Source of the DNA: CASPLG01 sp965120375
Lineage (GTDB): Bacteria > Bacillota > Clostridia > Oscillospirales > Acutalibacteraceae
DNA length: 64,000 nucleotides
Assembly (NCBI GenBank): GCA_965120375.1
Contig: CBCPMW010000005.1
Coordinates: forward strand, 62,001 to 126,000
Reading direction: 5' to 3'
Notes under the pieces: model-generated
What the model was told of the DNA's origin: nothing
The model's database searches: none
What the model saw: the letters and a program-made list of their open reading frames with translations, nothing else
Shown: in pieces, positions 42,888-52,024 of the stretch
How the letters are laid out: each line of letters starts with the position of its first letter
Position numbering within the stretch: position 1 is the stretch's first letter
Made by a program: the position numbers and the translations under genes

Positions 42888-43487
42888 TTAAAACTCCTTA
42901 GCTTTATCTTTTAATTTTAAAAAAAATTTTTTAAGAGCATCTGATCTATGACTAACCTGATTTTTTTCATTTTGTGATAGTTCAGCGAAAGTTTTACCAA
43001 GAGAGGTCATAAAGACTCGATCGTATCCAAATCCTCCGCTTCCGGACATTTTTTCAGATATGCTTCCGAAACATTTTCCTTCTGCAACAATTCTTTCATT
43101 ATCCGGCAAAATACAGTAAATTGCACAAACAAATTTTGCTTTTCTTTTTTCTTTCCTGATTCCTTCCATCTCTTTTAAAAGCTTTTTGATTCTGTCTTCG
43201 TCAGTCGCATTTTCACCAGCATATCTAGCTGAATAAACACCCGGCGCTCCACCTAACGCATCAACTTCTAACCCTGAATCGTCAGCTATACAAGCAAGTT
43301 TAGTAAGATTGTAAACATATTCTGCTTTTATTTTTGCATTTTCCTTAAAAGTTTCTCCCGTCTCATCTGGCAAAGAAAAGTCTTTTATCACATCACAAGC
43401 TGGGATAACGTAAACATTAAATGGCTTGAGTATTTTTGTCATCTCTCTAACCTTATTTTTGTTCGATGTTGCAACTATAAAATTCAT
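42888..43487 (-). CDS. rdgB: XTP/dITP pyrophosphatase (RdgB/HAM1)
   Basis: A 199-residue house-cleaning enzyme that hydrolyses dITP, XTP and ITP to keep deaminated purines out of DNA and RNA. MNFIVATSNKNKVREM at the start, DETGETFKENAKIKAEY, CIADDSGLEVDALGGAPGVYSARYAG, GSGGFGYDRVFM and NQVSHRSDALKKF are all conserved. The ATG follows AAGGAATG. Its stop is 2 bases from the yhbY start, so they are probably coupled. Confidence 0.96.
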   Translation of the reverse strand: MNFIVATSNKNKVREMTKILKPFNVYVIPACDVIKDFSLPDETGETFKENAKIKAEYVYNLTKLACIADDSGLEVDALGGAPGVYSARYAGENATDEDRIKKLLKEMEGIRKEKRKAKFVCAIYCILPDNERIVAEGKCFGSISEKMSGSGGFGYDRVFMTSLGKTFAELSQNEKNQVSHRSDALKKFFLKLKDKAKEF

Positions 43488-43530
43488 AATTCATTCCTTT
43501 TTAATTTTTATTTCTATGACAAAGAACTCC

Positions 43531-44436
43531 TCAGTCAAAAAGTACCTGAGTAAACTCATCTCTGTCAAATGGCTGCAGATCGTCTATACCTTCACCAACA
43601 CCTATAAACTTCACTGGGATCGAAAGTTTATCTTTAATCCCTAAAATTATTCCACCTTTCGCTGTCCCATCTAATTTTGTAAGAACTATTCCCGTAACGT
43701 TTGCTACTTTCTTAAATTCAACTGCTTGATTTATTGCATTTTGTCCTGTGGTTGCATCCAAAATCAGTAAAACTTCTTTTTCAGAATCCGGCGCCTCAGA
43801 GTCAATCACTCTTGAAATCTTTTCCAGCTCTAACATAAGATTCTTTTTATTGTGCAGCCTTCCTGCTGTATCACAGATAACCACATCAGCTCTTCTCGAT
43901 TTTGCTGCCGAGATAGCATCAAACACAACTGCCGCCGGGTCAGATCCCTCCAAATGCTTTACTATATCACTTTTTGATTTTTTCGCCCATATCTGAAGCT
44001 GATCAATTGCTGCTGCTCTGAAAGTATCTGCTGCCGCTAAAATTACTTTTCTCCCTTGACTTGTCAAATTCCAAGCAAGCTTACCAATGGTAGTAGTTTT
44101 TCCAACTCCGTTTACACCTACAACCAAAATTATAGACAGTTTATGGCTTAATTTAAAACTTGTATCCTCATCAAGTAGTTCTTTCACAACCTCTTTTAAA
44201 ATCGCCCTAATTTCAGCAGGATCTTCAGCTCCTTTTTCCTTGACTTTTTTCTTTAACATCTGACAAATTTTACCCGACATTTCTGCGCCCACATCACTAA
44301 GAACCAGAGTTTCTTCGATCTCTTCAAAAAGCTCCTCATCTATTTTTTTAAATGATTTAAGAGCCAAATCAATCTTACTAATTATATTTTCTTTGGTTCT
44401 TTTAATTCCATTTTTAATTTTTTCGAAAAAACCCAT
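43531..44436 (-). CDS. ftsY: Signal recognition particle receptor FtsY
   Basis: A 301-residue SRP GTPase that delivers ribosomes to the membrane. The N domain (about 1-95) leads into the G domain with GVNGVGKTTTIGKLA (107-121), AADTFRAAAIDQLQ, DTAGRLHNKKNLM (G3) and VLTKLDGTAKGG (G4). The C-terminal GVGEGIDDLQPFDRDEF is diagnostic for FtsY rather than Ffh. It lacks the long acidic A domain, as in many Bacillota. It lies 26 bases after smc, a conserved rnc-smc-ftsY order. Confidence 0.96.
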   Translation of the reverse strand: MGFFEKIKNGIKRTKENIISKIDLALKSFKKIDEELFEEIEETLVLSDVGAEMSGKICQMLKKKVKEKGAEDPAEIRAILKEVVKELLDEDTSFKLSHKLSIILVVGVNGVGKTTTIGKLAWNLTSQGRKVILAAADTFRAAAIDQLQIWAKKSKSDIVKHLEGSDPAAVVFDAISAAKSRRADVVICDTAGRLHNKKNLMLELEKISRVIDSEAPDSEKEVLLILDATTGQNAINQAVEFKKVANVTGIVLTKLDGTAKGGIILGIKDKLSIPVKFIGVGEGIDDLQPFDRDEFTQVLFD

Positions 44437-44462
44437 AATCTAACCCCTTAAACTAACGCCAT

Positions 44463-47400
44463 TTAGACTAAAACAGCCTCATTTAATTTTAATTCTAAAA
44501 GTTTCGAGACTCCCTCTTCTTCCATGGTCACACCAAAAAGAACATCAGCTTCTTCCATTGTTCCACGCCTATGTGTAATAAGTATAAACTGAGTATTTGA
44601 ACAAACGTTTCTTAAATATTTTGCAAACCTGTCTACATTTACATCATCTAGTGCCGCTTCTATTTCATCTAAAACACAAAACGGAGGTGGATTAACTTTT
44701 ATTATAGCAAAATATAGAGATATTGCAACCAAAACTTTTTCTCCACCCGACAAAGCTTCTAAATTTATTTCTTTTTTACCAGATATTTTTACAGAAATAT
44801 TTATTCCACATGAAAGTATGTCTTCCGGGTTATCTAAAATAAGTTTCCCAGTCGCCCCTCCAAAAAGCTCATTTATTATGAATGAAAAATTTTTATTTAT
44901 CTCGTTAAATTTATCTATAAACATAGTTTTCATATCTTTATTCAGTCCATCTATTATGCTAATAAGGTCACTTTTCGACATCTCTATATCATCAACTTGT
45001 TCCTTCATCGCTAAATATCTATTATTCACTTCCTCATATTCCTCTACAGAAGATAAGTTCACATGACCTAATTTTTTTATTTTGGACCTTAAAATCTCTA
45101 GTTCTTTTCGCGCATCATTTTCGCTTTCTATTTTTTTCTTATTTTGTTTCGCTTCATTAAATGTTAAATTATATTCATCCCAAAGCTTTCCAATTATGTA
45201 ATCATAGTTTTTTTGAATTATTGATTCTCTTTCCTCCAATTTTGAAATTTCTCTTATAATTACTTCACTATTCTGCAACTTATCTTTTTCCTGTTTTCTT
45301 AACTCAACAGACTCTTTTTCTAAATTTTCCCTTTTTTCCTTTTCTTTTTCAATGCTTAAATGAAAATTTTTCTTTTTCTCTTTCAAAAAAGATATATTTT
45401 CAGTAGATGATTTTATTTTTTCGTTCATTTCCTTATCTGAAACTTCAAGATTTTTAATTTCCAAAATCATATTTTCGATTTTTTCTGTTTTTTCATTTTC
45501 TTCCTCTTTAACTAAAGATATTTCAACTTCTAAAATACCAATTTCTTTCTGCATTGAAGCTATTTTTAAGTTAAGATCTTGTATTTCTAAATTTTTTCTT
45601 TCTTTTTCTTTTAGAATTGTATCATTTAGCTTTTTTAATTTTAGAAGTTCAAAATTCAAGCTATCTATTTTAGATTTTATTTCACTTAAATTTTCGTTTA
45701 AATCTTTTTTATTTTTAGTCTCTGAATCTACTTTATCTTCCTGAAGCTTTTTTTCGTTGAAAAGTTCGTCCAAAGATACTCGATACACATTTTCTTCTGA
45801 TCTAAATTTTGAGATATCAGAAAATATTAAATTTTTTTGAGATTCCATGTTCCCTAATTTATTTTCTTTTTCTTTTAAAACTTTCTCGCTTTCATTTATA
45901 TTTTCTCTAACATCTTCAAGATCATTTTCAGTAGACATAAGTTTCTCTCTTAACTTTTTAATTTCAAGCTCTAAGTCTTGAATTTCACTTTTTCGGCTCA
46001 AGAAGCCTGTTTTATTAGAAAAAGATCCTCCAGTTAATGCTCCCGAAGGCGATACTATTTGAGAATCCAAAGTTACAATTCTAAACTTTTTAAAAGGACC
46101 TTTTGAAAGATTAATCGCCGTTTCCAAATTTTCAGATACTATGGTCCTTCCAAGCAAATACTCTTTTATCTTTGTATATTTTTCTTCACATGTACATAAA
46201 TCACTCGCAATTCCTATAAATCCAGGAAATTTTTCAGCATTTTTTATTTCAATTTTTTCTGAGCAAACTAAACTCACAGGTAAAAATGTTGCTCTACCTA
46301 AATTTTTATCTTTTAAAAATTTTATCGCCTCTTTAGCTTCATTTTCATTAGTTGTAATAATATTTTGAGAAGAAAAACCAAGCGAAACGTCTATAGCTGC
46401 AGAAAATTTTTTAGAAACAGAAAAAACATCAGATACAGTCCCAAGTATTCCTGAGAGTTTACCGGATTTTGCTAAGCTAATAACCGATTTGACACTGTGA
46501 GAAAATCCGTCCATACTACTCTCTAAGTCCTTAAGTATTTTTATTTTTCTTAAATTACTCTCTAAATCTAACTTTAAAGTGTGATATTTACTTTCTAAAT
46601 TTTTAAAATCTTCTTTTTTTGTATCTATTTCAGTTTTTATATTAGTAACTTCATTTTCTATTTCTTCTATAATTTTTAAAATCTTACTTGATTCATTTTC
46701 CATTTTTTCTATTTTGATTTTAATATTCTTAATTTCATTTTCTTTAATAAAAATTATTTCATTTATTTCTTGACACCTTAAATTTGATTGCTTTATTGAT
46801 GCATCTGAAATAGCAAACTTAATATCTTTATTATTTTTTTCATCCTGAAGTTTTTTTACCTGACTTTCAAGTTCAAACTTTTTATTTTCGTAGTTAAGAA
46901 TAACATCTTTAGTATAATCTAAATTTTGAATTTTAGTTTTTAACTCTTTTTCAACTTCATTTAAATTGCTTTCTTTCTCTTTTAAAAGAGTAATCTTTTT
47001 GCTAATTTCCGTTTTAAGTTTAGAAATTTTTTTTCTATTTTCTTCAATCTCGAGTTTTAGTTTACTCCGCATCTCACCGCTGTGCTTCACATTACTACTA
47101 AATAAAACAATATTATTTTTTTCATCAGACAAATCCTTATCAACTTTTTCTAATAAACTCCTAATATTCTCAAACTCAGACACACAAAAATTACTATTCT
47201 TAGAATTTTCCTCTATCTTAGTCTCTAAATTAGCTAAAGTTTCATCAAGATCAAACTTACTTTGTTTCAAACCTAAAAGCTTTTCTTTATTTGCATTTAT
47301 TTTTTCTTTTAAATTTTCAATTTCTTTTACCCAAAGACTTATTTCTAGGTCTTTCTTTTTTTCTGAATAATTTAGATAAATCTTTGCGTTTTCAGCTTGT

Positions 47401-48020
47401 TTTTTAAGTGGAATTACTCTAGATTCTAGTTCTGATAAAATATCCCTTATCCTTACAAGATTTTCATCAGCTTTTTTAAGCCTTAGCTGCGCATCTTCTT
47501 TTTTATATCTACAACCAGATATTCCCGCAGCTTCTTCAAAAATTTCACGCCTTTGGGCTGGTTTCGCTTTTACTATTTCATCTATTCCCCCCTGGCCAAT
47601 TATAGAATATCCATCTTTACCAAGACCTGTATCCATAAAAAGTTCATTAATATCTTTAAGTCTTACAGATTTTGAATCTATAAAATATTCACTTTCACCA
47701 GCTCTTGAATATTTTCTCGTAACGGAAACTTCATCTCCAAATTCCTTTAAAACTTGGTCTTTGTTATCAAAAATCAATTTAACCACTGCAAAACCATTTG
47801 CTCTTCTGGAAGAAGATCCGGCAAAAACTACATCTTCAAGTTTAGAACATCTAAGATTCTTTACTGATTGTTCCCCAAGTACCCATCGAAGTGCATCACT
47901 TACATTACTTTTCCCACTTCCATTCGGTCCAACTACCGCGCTGATCCCTTCGACAAATTCTATTTTAGTTTTATTTGGAAAAGTCTTAAATCCATGTATT
48001 TCTAAACTTTTTAACTTCAT
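44463..48020 (-). CDS. smc: Chromosome segregation ATPase SMC
   Basis: An 1185-residue condensin subunit. GPNGSGKSNVSDALRWVLGE (Walker A, 32-39) is at the N-terminus. Two very long coiled coils (about 170-500 and 680-1010), rich in Lys, Glu and Asn, flank the hinge (about 515-670). The C-terminus has the ABC signature LSGGEKVLVAISLYFAI and Walker B FCVLDEIEAALDDVNVDRFA. With ScpA and ScpB, encoded at 62.3-63.6 kb, it forms the complex that aligns chromosome arms from the origin. The spacing from AGGAG to the ATG is long (15 bases). Confidence 0.97.
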   Translation of the reverse strand: MKLKSLEIHGFKTFPNKTKIEFVEGISAVVGPNGSGKSNVSDALRWVLGEQSVKNLRCSKLEDVVFAGSSSRRANGFAVVKLIFDNKDQVLKEFGDEVSVTRKYSRAGESEYFIDSKSVRLKDINELFMDTGLGKDGYSIIGQGGIDEIVKAKPAQRREIFEEAAGISGCRYKKEDAQLRLKKADENLVRIRDILSELESRVIPLKKQAENAKIYLNYSEKKKDLEISLWVKEIENLKEKINANKEKLLGLKQSKFDLDETLANLETKIEENSKNSNFCVSEFENIRSLLEKVDKDLSDEKNNIVLFSSNVKHSGEMRSKLKLEIEENRKKISKLKTEISKKITLLKEKESNLNEVEKELKTKIQNLDYTKDVILNYENKKFELESQVKKLQDEKNNKDIKFAISDASIKQSNLRCQEINEIIFIKENEIKNIKIKIEKMENESSKILKIIEEIENEVTNIKTEIDTKKEDFKNLESKYHTLKLDLESNLRKIKILKDLESSMDGFSHSVKSVISLAKSGKLSGILGTVSDVFSVSKKFSAAIDVSLGFSSQNIITTNENEAKEAIKFLKDKNLGRATFLPVSLVCSEKIEIKNAEKFPGFIGIASDLCTCEEKYTKIKEYLLGRTIVSENLETAINLSKGPFKKFRIVTLDSQIVSPSGALTGGSFSNKTGFLSRKSEIQDLELEIKKLREKLMSTENDLEDVRENINESEKVLKEKENKLGNMESQKNLIFSDISKFRSEENVYRVSLDELFNEKKLQEDKVDSETKNKKDLNENLSEIKSKIDSLNFELLKLKKLNDTILKEKERKNLEIQDLNLKIASMQKEIGILEVEISLVKEEENEKTEKIENMILEIKNLEVSDKEMNEKIKSSTENISFLKEKKKNFHLSIEKEKEKRENLEKESVELRKQEKDKLQNSEVIIREISKLEERESIIQKNYDYIIGKLWDEYNLTFNEAKQNKKKIESENDARKELEILRSKIKKLGHVNLSSVEEYEEVNNRYLAMKEQVDDIEMSKSDLISIIDGLNKDMKTMFIDKFNEINKNFSFIINELFGGATGKLILDNPEDILSCGINISVKISGKKEINLEALSGGEKVLVAISLYFAIIKVNPPPFCVLDEIEAALDDVNVDRFAKYLRNVCSNTQFILITHRRGTMEEADVLFGVTMEEEGVSKLLELKLNEAVLV

Positions 48021-48023
48021 AAG

Positions 48024-49028
48024 CTAAATTTTGCACTCCTCTACAAACAAACTTCCAGATTTTAAGCCTTCTTTCTTTTCAATTATTGCATTTTTGCAAA
48101 ATTTTTTTATTCTATTTATACCGGCTTTTTTTTGGCCTATAATTTTAGAAAGATCGGTTTCTGAAACTGTAATTTTTATTTTTTTATCTTGATACTCAAA
48201 ATATTTTATTAAACTTATACATTTATCTACCATAATCTTACTTTCACAAAGTTCCCGAAAAGCAGGATGCCATGGACCTGAAACAATTTCATTTTGAAAT
48301 TTACTGCAGCTGTGAAGTCCCAGCCTTATAACATTAATTCCGGAACAATTAAACAAATTCAAAATTTCAGAACAAAGATTTACTGCTTCATCTAAACTCA
48401 TAGCCTTATAGATTCCCGATTCAAAAAGATAGTTAAGATGCGTGTTTTTTACAACCAAAGTAGGATAAACTCTGACTGTACTTGGCATAAGTTTTATAAA
48501 TTCCTTTGCTGTAAATAAATCGTCTTCTTTTTTACTCATATAAAGGCCGGTCATCATCTGGAGTCCAAGTTGAAACCCACGTTCCTTTATCAAAATAGAG
48601 GACCTTTTAACATCTTCTGCAGTATGTCCTCTTTTATTTGCTGAAAGGACACTATCGACCATACTTTGTGCACCAAGTTCAATTGAAGTTACACCATAAT
48701 ATTTTAATAACTTAAGAATATTTTCGTCTATACAGTCTGGTCTTGTTGAAATTCTAATTCCGTTAATCTCTCCAGATTTTATATGTTTACTTGCCTGTAG
48801 TAAAAGCTTTTCCATGTAACTTCTTTCAATGGCTGTAAAACTTCCCCCAAAAAAAGCTATCTCCTTAAAAACTTTTTCTTTTATTTTTAAATTTTTAACT
48901 GCTTCATCTATATCTTTGCAGTCTGGCTGTTTGTTCTTACTTGTAATTTTGACTTGGTTACAAAAACTGCACATATGCTTACAACCATTATTTGGTACAA
49001 AGATAGAAATATTTACATGTTTTAGCAT
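48024..49028 (-). CDS. Radical SAM protein, Elp3-like
   Basis: A 334-residue protein with the cluster motif CKHMCSFC (C16, C20, C23) which binds the 4Fe-4S cluster used to cleave SAM, followed by FFGGSFTAIE and ISTRPDCID, SIELGAQSM and GLQMMTGLY, the order seen in Elp3/HemN-type radical SAM proteins. The acetyltransferase domain of true Elp3 is missing; the C-terminal 80 residues have a Lys-rich domain of unknown role. Uncharacterised orthologues stand beside rnc and smc in many Clostridia. It overlaps rnc by 7 bases and ends 3 bases from smc. Confidence 0.88.
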   Translation of the reverse strand: MLKHVNISIFVPNNGCKHMCSFCNQVKITSKNKQPDCKDIDEAVKNLKIKEKVFKEIAFFGGSFTAIERSYMEKLLLQASKHIKSGEINGIRISTRPDCIDENILKLLKYYGVTSIELGAQSMVDSVLSANKRGHTAEDVKRSSILIKERGFQLGLQMMTGLYMSKKEDDLFTAKEFIKLMPSTVRVYPTLVVKNTHLNYLFESGIYKAMSLDEAVNLCSEILNLFNCSGINVIRLGLHSCSKFQNEIVSGPWHPAFRELCESKIMVDKCISLIKYFEYQDKKIKITVSETDLSKIIGQKKAGINRIKKFCKNAIIEKKEGLKSGSLFVEECKI

Positions 49029-49699
49029 CCCATAAGGGACAAAGCTTCTTTTGCCGCTTGCTGTTCAGCTTCTTTCTTGCTTCTTCCCGTTCCCCTCCCT
49101 ATTACATTTTCATCAAGAAGTACTTCAACACTAAAAAATTTATTATGGTCCGGTCCTGATTCACCAACAAGCACATATTCTATTTTATCTTCTGGATTTT
49201 TCTGAACTATCTCTTGTAAATCAGTTTTATAATCTCTTATATTTCTTACTGTTGGATTTTTTATTTCTGGTACAATGAATTTTAAAACAAAATTTTTTGC
49301 ATCTTCAAGTCCAGAGTCTAAATATATTGCAGCAGTTATTGATTCAAAAACATCGGCTAAGATCGAACTTCTTTTCTCTCCTCCAGATCTTTTTTCACCT
49401 CTACTAAGTTTTAAATATTTTCCCAAGTCTAATTTTTTAGAAAACTCACATAAAGTTCGCTCGCAAACAAGCGAAGCTCTAAGTTTACTGAGTTCTCCTT
49501 CAGGAAACTCAGGACAATTCCTAAATATGTAATCAGAAGTAATAATACTAAGAACCGAATCCCCTAAAAATTCTAAACGTTCGTAACTTTTAAGTTTACC
49601 ATTTGATTCATTTGAATACGACGAATGCGTAAGGGCTATTAATAAATACTTTCTGTTATTAAACTTATATCCTATTTTTTCTTCAAGTTGGTCAAGCAT
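49022..49699 (-). CDS. rnc: Ribonuclease III
   Basis: A 225-residue dsRNA endonuclease for rRNA maturation and mRNA turnover. The signature ERLEFLGDSVL (40-50) and the second acidic site LADVFESITAAIYLDSG (about 113-129) are present, followed by a double-stranded RNA-binding domain (about 155-222) with YKTDLQEIVQ and GTGRSKKEAEQQAAKEAL. The position before smc and ftsY is standard. It starts 5 bases after plsX; the usual acpP between plsX and rnc is absent. Confidence 0.96.
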   Translation of the reverse strand: MLDQLEEKIGYKFNNRKYLLIALTHSSYSNESNGKLKSYERLEFLGDSVLSIITSDYIFRNCPEFPEGELSKLRASLVCERTLCEFSKKLDLGKYLKLSRGEKRSGGEKRSSILADVFESITAAIYLDSGLEDAKNFVLKFIVPEIKNPTVRNIRDYKTDLQEIVQKNPEDKIEYVLVGESGPDHNKFFSVEVLLDENVIGRGTGRSKKEAEQQAAKEALSLMGC

Positions 49700-49704
49700 A
49701 TTTT

Positions 49705-50709
49705 TTACTCTTCTCCTTTCTCTGATTCTTTTATCACATCTGAAATCAAATTTACAACATTTTCTTTTACATAAAGTCCTGTCAGACGTATTGCATTTTT
49801 GATTGTAACAGCTACAGAACTTCCGTGCGCTTTAAAAACTGGTTTAGAAATTCCTATTAAAGGTGCACCTCCATACTGATTATAATCATTTTGTTTTTTC
49901 ATAGCCTTCAGTTCAGGTAAAAGCATGGCTGACGCGATTTTTGTTTTAAAGTTTTTTGTAAGAACTTCTTTAAATTTATCAAAGATAGAAATGGCCATTC
50001 CTTCGTAAAGTTTTAAAATTACATTTCCTGTAAATCCATCTGTAACTATTACATCTGCTCCATCAAAAGGTATTTCTCTCGCTTCGATATTTCCTATAAA
50101 ATTGATATCACTTTCAGCTAAAAGTTTGTATACGTTTTTCCTTAACAGATCCCCTTTACACGATTCAACTCCAATGTTCACAAGTCCAACTCTGGGTCTT
50201 TTTATTCCCATAACTTTTTCCATGTATATTGAACCCATAACCCCAAATTGTCTAAGCATATCTGGTCTACATTCAGAATTTGCTCCGGCATCAATTAGCA
50301 TAAATGATCCTTCTTTTTTGGGAACAATAGGCGCAAAAGCACATCTTCTAATTCCTTCTATTCTTTTTATTATCATAGTCGCTCCTGTGACTAAAGCTCC
50401 ACTATTACCTGCAGAAATAAAAGCATCAGCCTTGCCTTCAGAAAGACTTCTTAGCCCTATAGACATTGAACTTTCACTTTTTGAGTTAAGTATTACCCCT
50501 GGTTCATCATCTACTGAAATTGAATCCTTTGCGTTTATTATTTCAAAACAAGTTATATCAATGTCATTTTTTCTTGCAACATATTTTATTTTTTCTTCGT
50601 TTCCAGACAAAATGATTTCAAACCCATATTCTTCTTTTGCCATTTTTGCACCTTTTATTATCTCTAAAGGTGCGTTATCTCCTCCAAAAGCATCAACTAT
50701 TATTCTCAT
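49705..50709 (-). CDS. plsX: Phosphate acyltransferase PlsX
   Basis: A 334-residue enzyme that makes acyl-phosphate from acyl-ACP, the first step of phosphatidic acid synthesis in Gram-positives. RIIVDAFGGDNAPLEIIKGA at the N-terminus, the central SAGNSGALVTGATMIIKRIEGI, MLIDAGANSECRP, and the C-terminal GGAPLIGISKPVFKAHGSS are well conserved. ATG with GAGG 11 bases upstream. It overlaps the 3' end of trmFO by 17 bases. The other fatty acid genes (fapR, fab, acpP) are not in the window. Confidence 0.96.
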   Translation of the reverse strand: MRIIVDAFGGDNAPLEIIKGAKMAKEEYGFEIILSGNEEKIKYVARKNDIDITCFEIINAKDSISVDDEPGVILNSKSESSMSIGLRSLSEGKADAFISAGNSGALVTGATMIIKRIEGIRRCAFAPIVPKKEGSFMLIDAGANSECRPDMLRQFGVMGSIYMEKVMGIKRPRVGLVNIGVESCKGDLLRKNVYKLLAESDINFIGNIEAREIPFDGADVIVTDGFTGNVILKLYEGMAISIFDKFKEVLTKNFKTKIASAMLLPELKAMKKQNDYNQYGGAPLIGISKPVFKAHGSSVAVTIKNAIRLTGLYVKENVVNLISDVIKESEKGEE

Positions 50710-52024
50710 AAAACATCACTTCCTCAATTAATTTTAAGGATCTTTCTGCAATTTTTGTCCTTTTTATTTTTTTATCTTTGACTTTTTCTTCTAGATCAGA
50801 AATAATTCCAAAATTTGCTCCCATGGGCTGGAAATCTTTTATGTTTTCGTTGCTTATATATGATGCTAGTGCCCCAATCATTGTCTTTTTAGAAAAAATT
50901 ATATTCTCCTTTCCTTTTGTACATCTTGTAGCATTGATTCCTGCAACCAGTCCAGATGAAACTGATTCTATATATCCTTCAGTTCCAGAAATTTGTCCTG
51001 CAAAAAATATTTTTTTATTTTTTTTCATGCTGTAATCTGGATTTAAAAGTCTGGGAGAATCTAAAAAAGTATTTCTATGCATAACACCATATCTTATAAA
51101 CTCTGCATTTTTAAGAGCTGGAATTAAACCAAAAACTCTCTTTTGTTCCCCGAATTTAAGATTCGTTTGAAATCCAACCATATTATAAAGGCTTCCTTCT
51201 AGATTTTCTTTTCGCAACTGAACAACAGCATATGGTCTTTTTCCATTTTTATCATAAATCCCAACAGGTTTCATAGGTCCATATCTCATAGAGTCTAATC
51301 CTCTTGATGCAAGAACCTCAATTGGCATACATCCCTCATAAACTTTAGGAGAAACTACGTCAAAATCTTTAACTGGAGCCCGATCAGCATTTATGAGTTG
51401 TTCGTGAAATAATTTATATTCACTTTCATCTAAAGGACAATTTAAATAATCATCTTCTCCTTTTTTATATCTACATGCAAAGAAAGCACTGCTCATATCT
51501 ATGCTTTCTGCTGTAATAATTGGTGCAGCTGCATCAAAAAAACTAAGCGATCCGCCACAAAATTCAGATAAATAATAAGCAAAAGAATCTGATGTAAGTG
51601 GCCCCGTTGCAATTACTGTGGTACAATTTTCATCTATATTTTTTATTTCTTCTTCTATTAAATTTATATTTTCACTACTTTTAATTTTTTCCGTTACCAT
51701 TTTCGAAAAAAGATGTCTATCGACTGCCAAAGCTCCCCCGGCAGGAACTCGGCATTTTTCAGCACAATTCAAAACCAAAGAGTCAAGTCTTCTTAGCTCC
51801 TCCTTTAAAAGACCGGCTGCACTAGTTATATCATTTCCTTTTAAAGAGTTTGAACAAACTAACTCGCACAAAAGCGGACTTTTATGTGCCGGAGAATATT
51901 TTTTTGGTTTCATTTCGTAAAGATCAACTTTTATACCTCTTTTTGCAATTTGCCAAGCAGCTTCACAACCAGCGAGTCCTGCTCCTATAACTTTAATTTT
52001 GCCCATTTTGTTCAACTCTTTCAT
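50693..52024 (-). CDS. trmFO: Folate/FAD-dependent tRNA (uracil-5-)-methyltransferase TrmFO
   Basis: A 443-residue flavoprotein that makes m5U54 in the T loop of tRNA using methylene-tetrahydrofolate. The N-terminal IKVIGAGLAGCEAAWQIAKRGI is the FAD-binding fold, followed by ELVCSNSLKG, CRVPAGGALAVDRHLFS, TVIATGPLTSDSF and the C-terminal GQISGTEGYIESVSSGL and PMGANFGII, all TrmFO-specific. I prefer the ATG at 52024 (AAGGAT, 6-7 bases); an ATG at 52006 is possible and would begin nearer to the usual family start. Either way it overlaps the end of topA. Confidence 0.95.
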   Translation of the reverse strand: MKELNKMGKIKVIGAGLAGCEAAWQIAKRGIKVDLYEMKPKKYSPAHKSPLLCELVCSNSLKGNDITSAAGLLKEELRRLDSLVLNCAEKCRVPAGGALAVDRHLFSKMVTEKIKSSENINLIEEEIKNIDENCTTVIATGPLTSDSFAYYLSEFCGGSLSFFDAAAPIITAESIDMSSAFFACRYKKGEDDYLNCPLDESEYKLFHEQLINADRAPVKDFDVVSPKVYEGCMPIEVLASRGLDSMRYGPMKPVGIYDKNGKRPYAVVQLRKENLEGSLYNMVGFQTNLKFGEQKRVFGLIPALKNAEFIRYGVMHRNTFLDSPRLLNPDYSMKKNKKIFFAGQISGTEGYIESVSSGLVAGINATRCTKGKENIIFSKKTMIGALASYISNENIKDFQPMGANFGIISDLEEKVKDKKIKRTKIAERSLKLIEEVMFYENNS

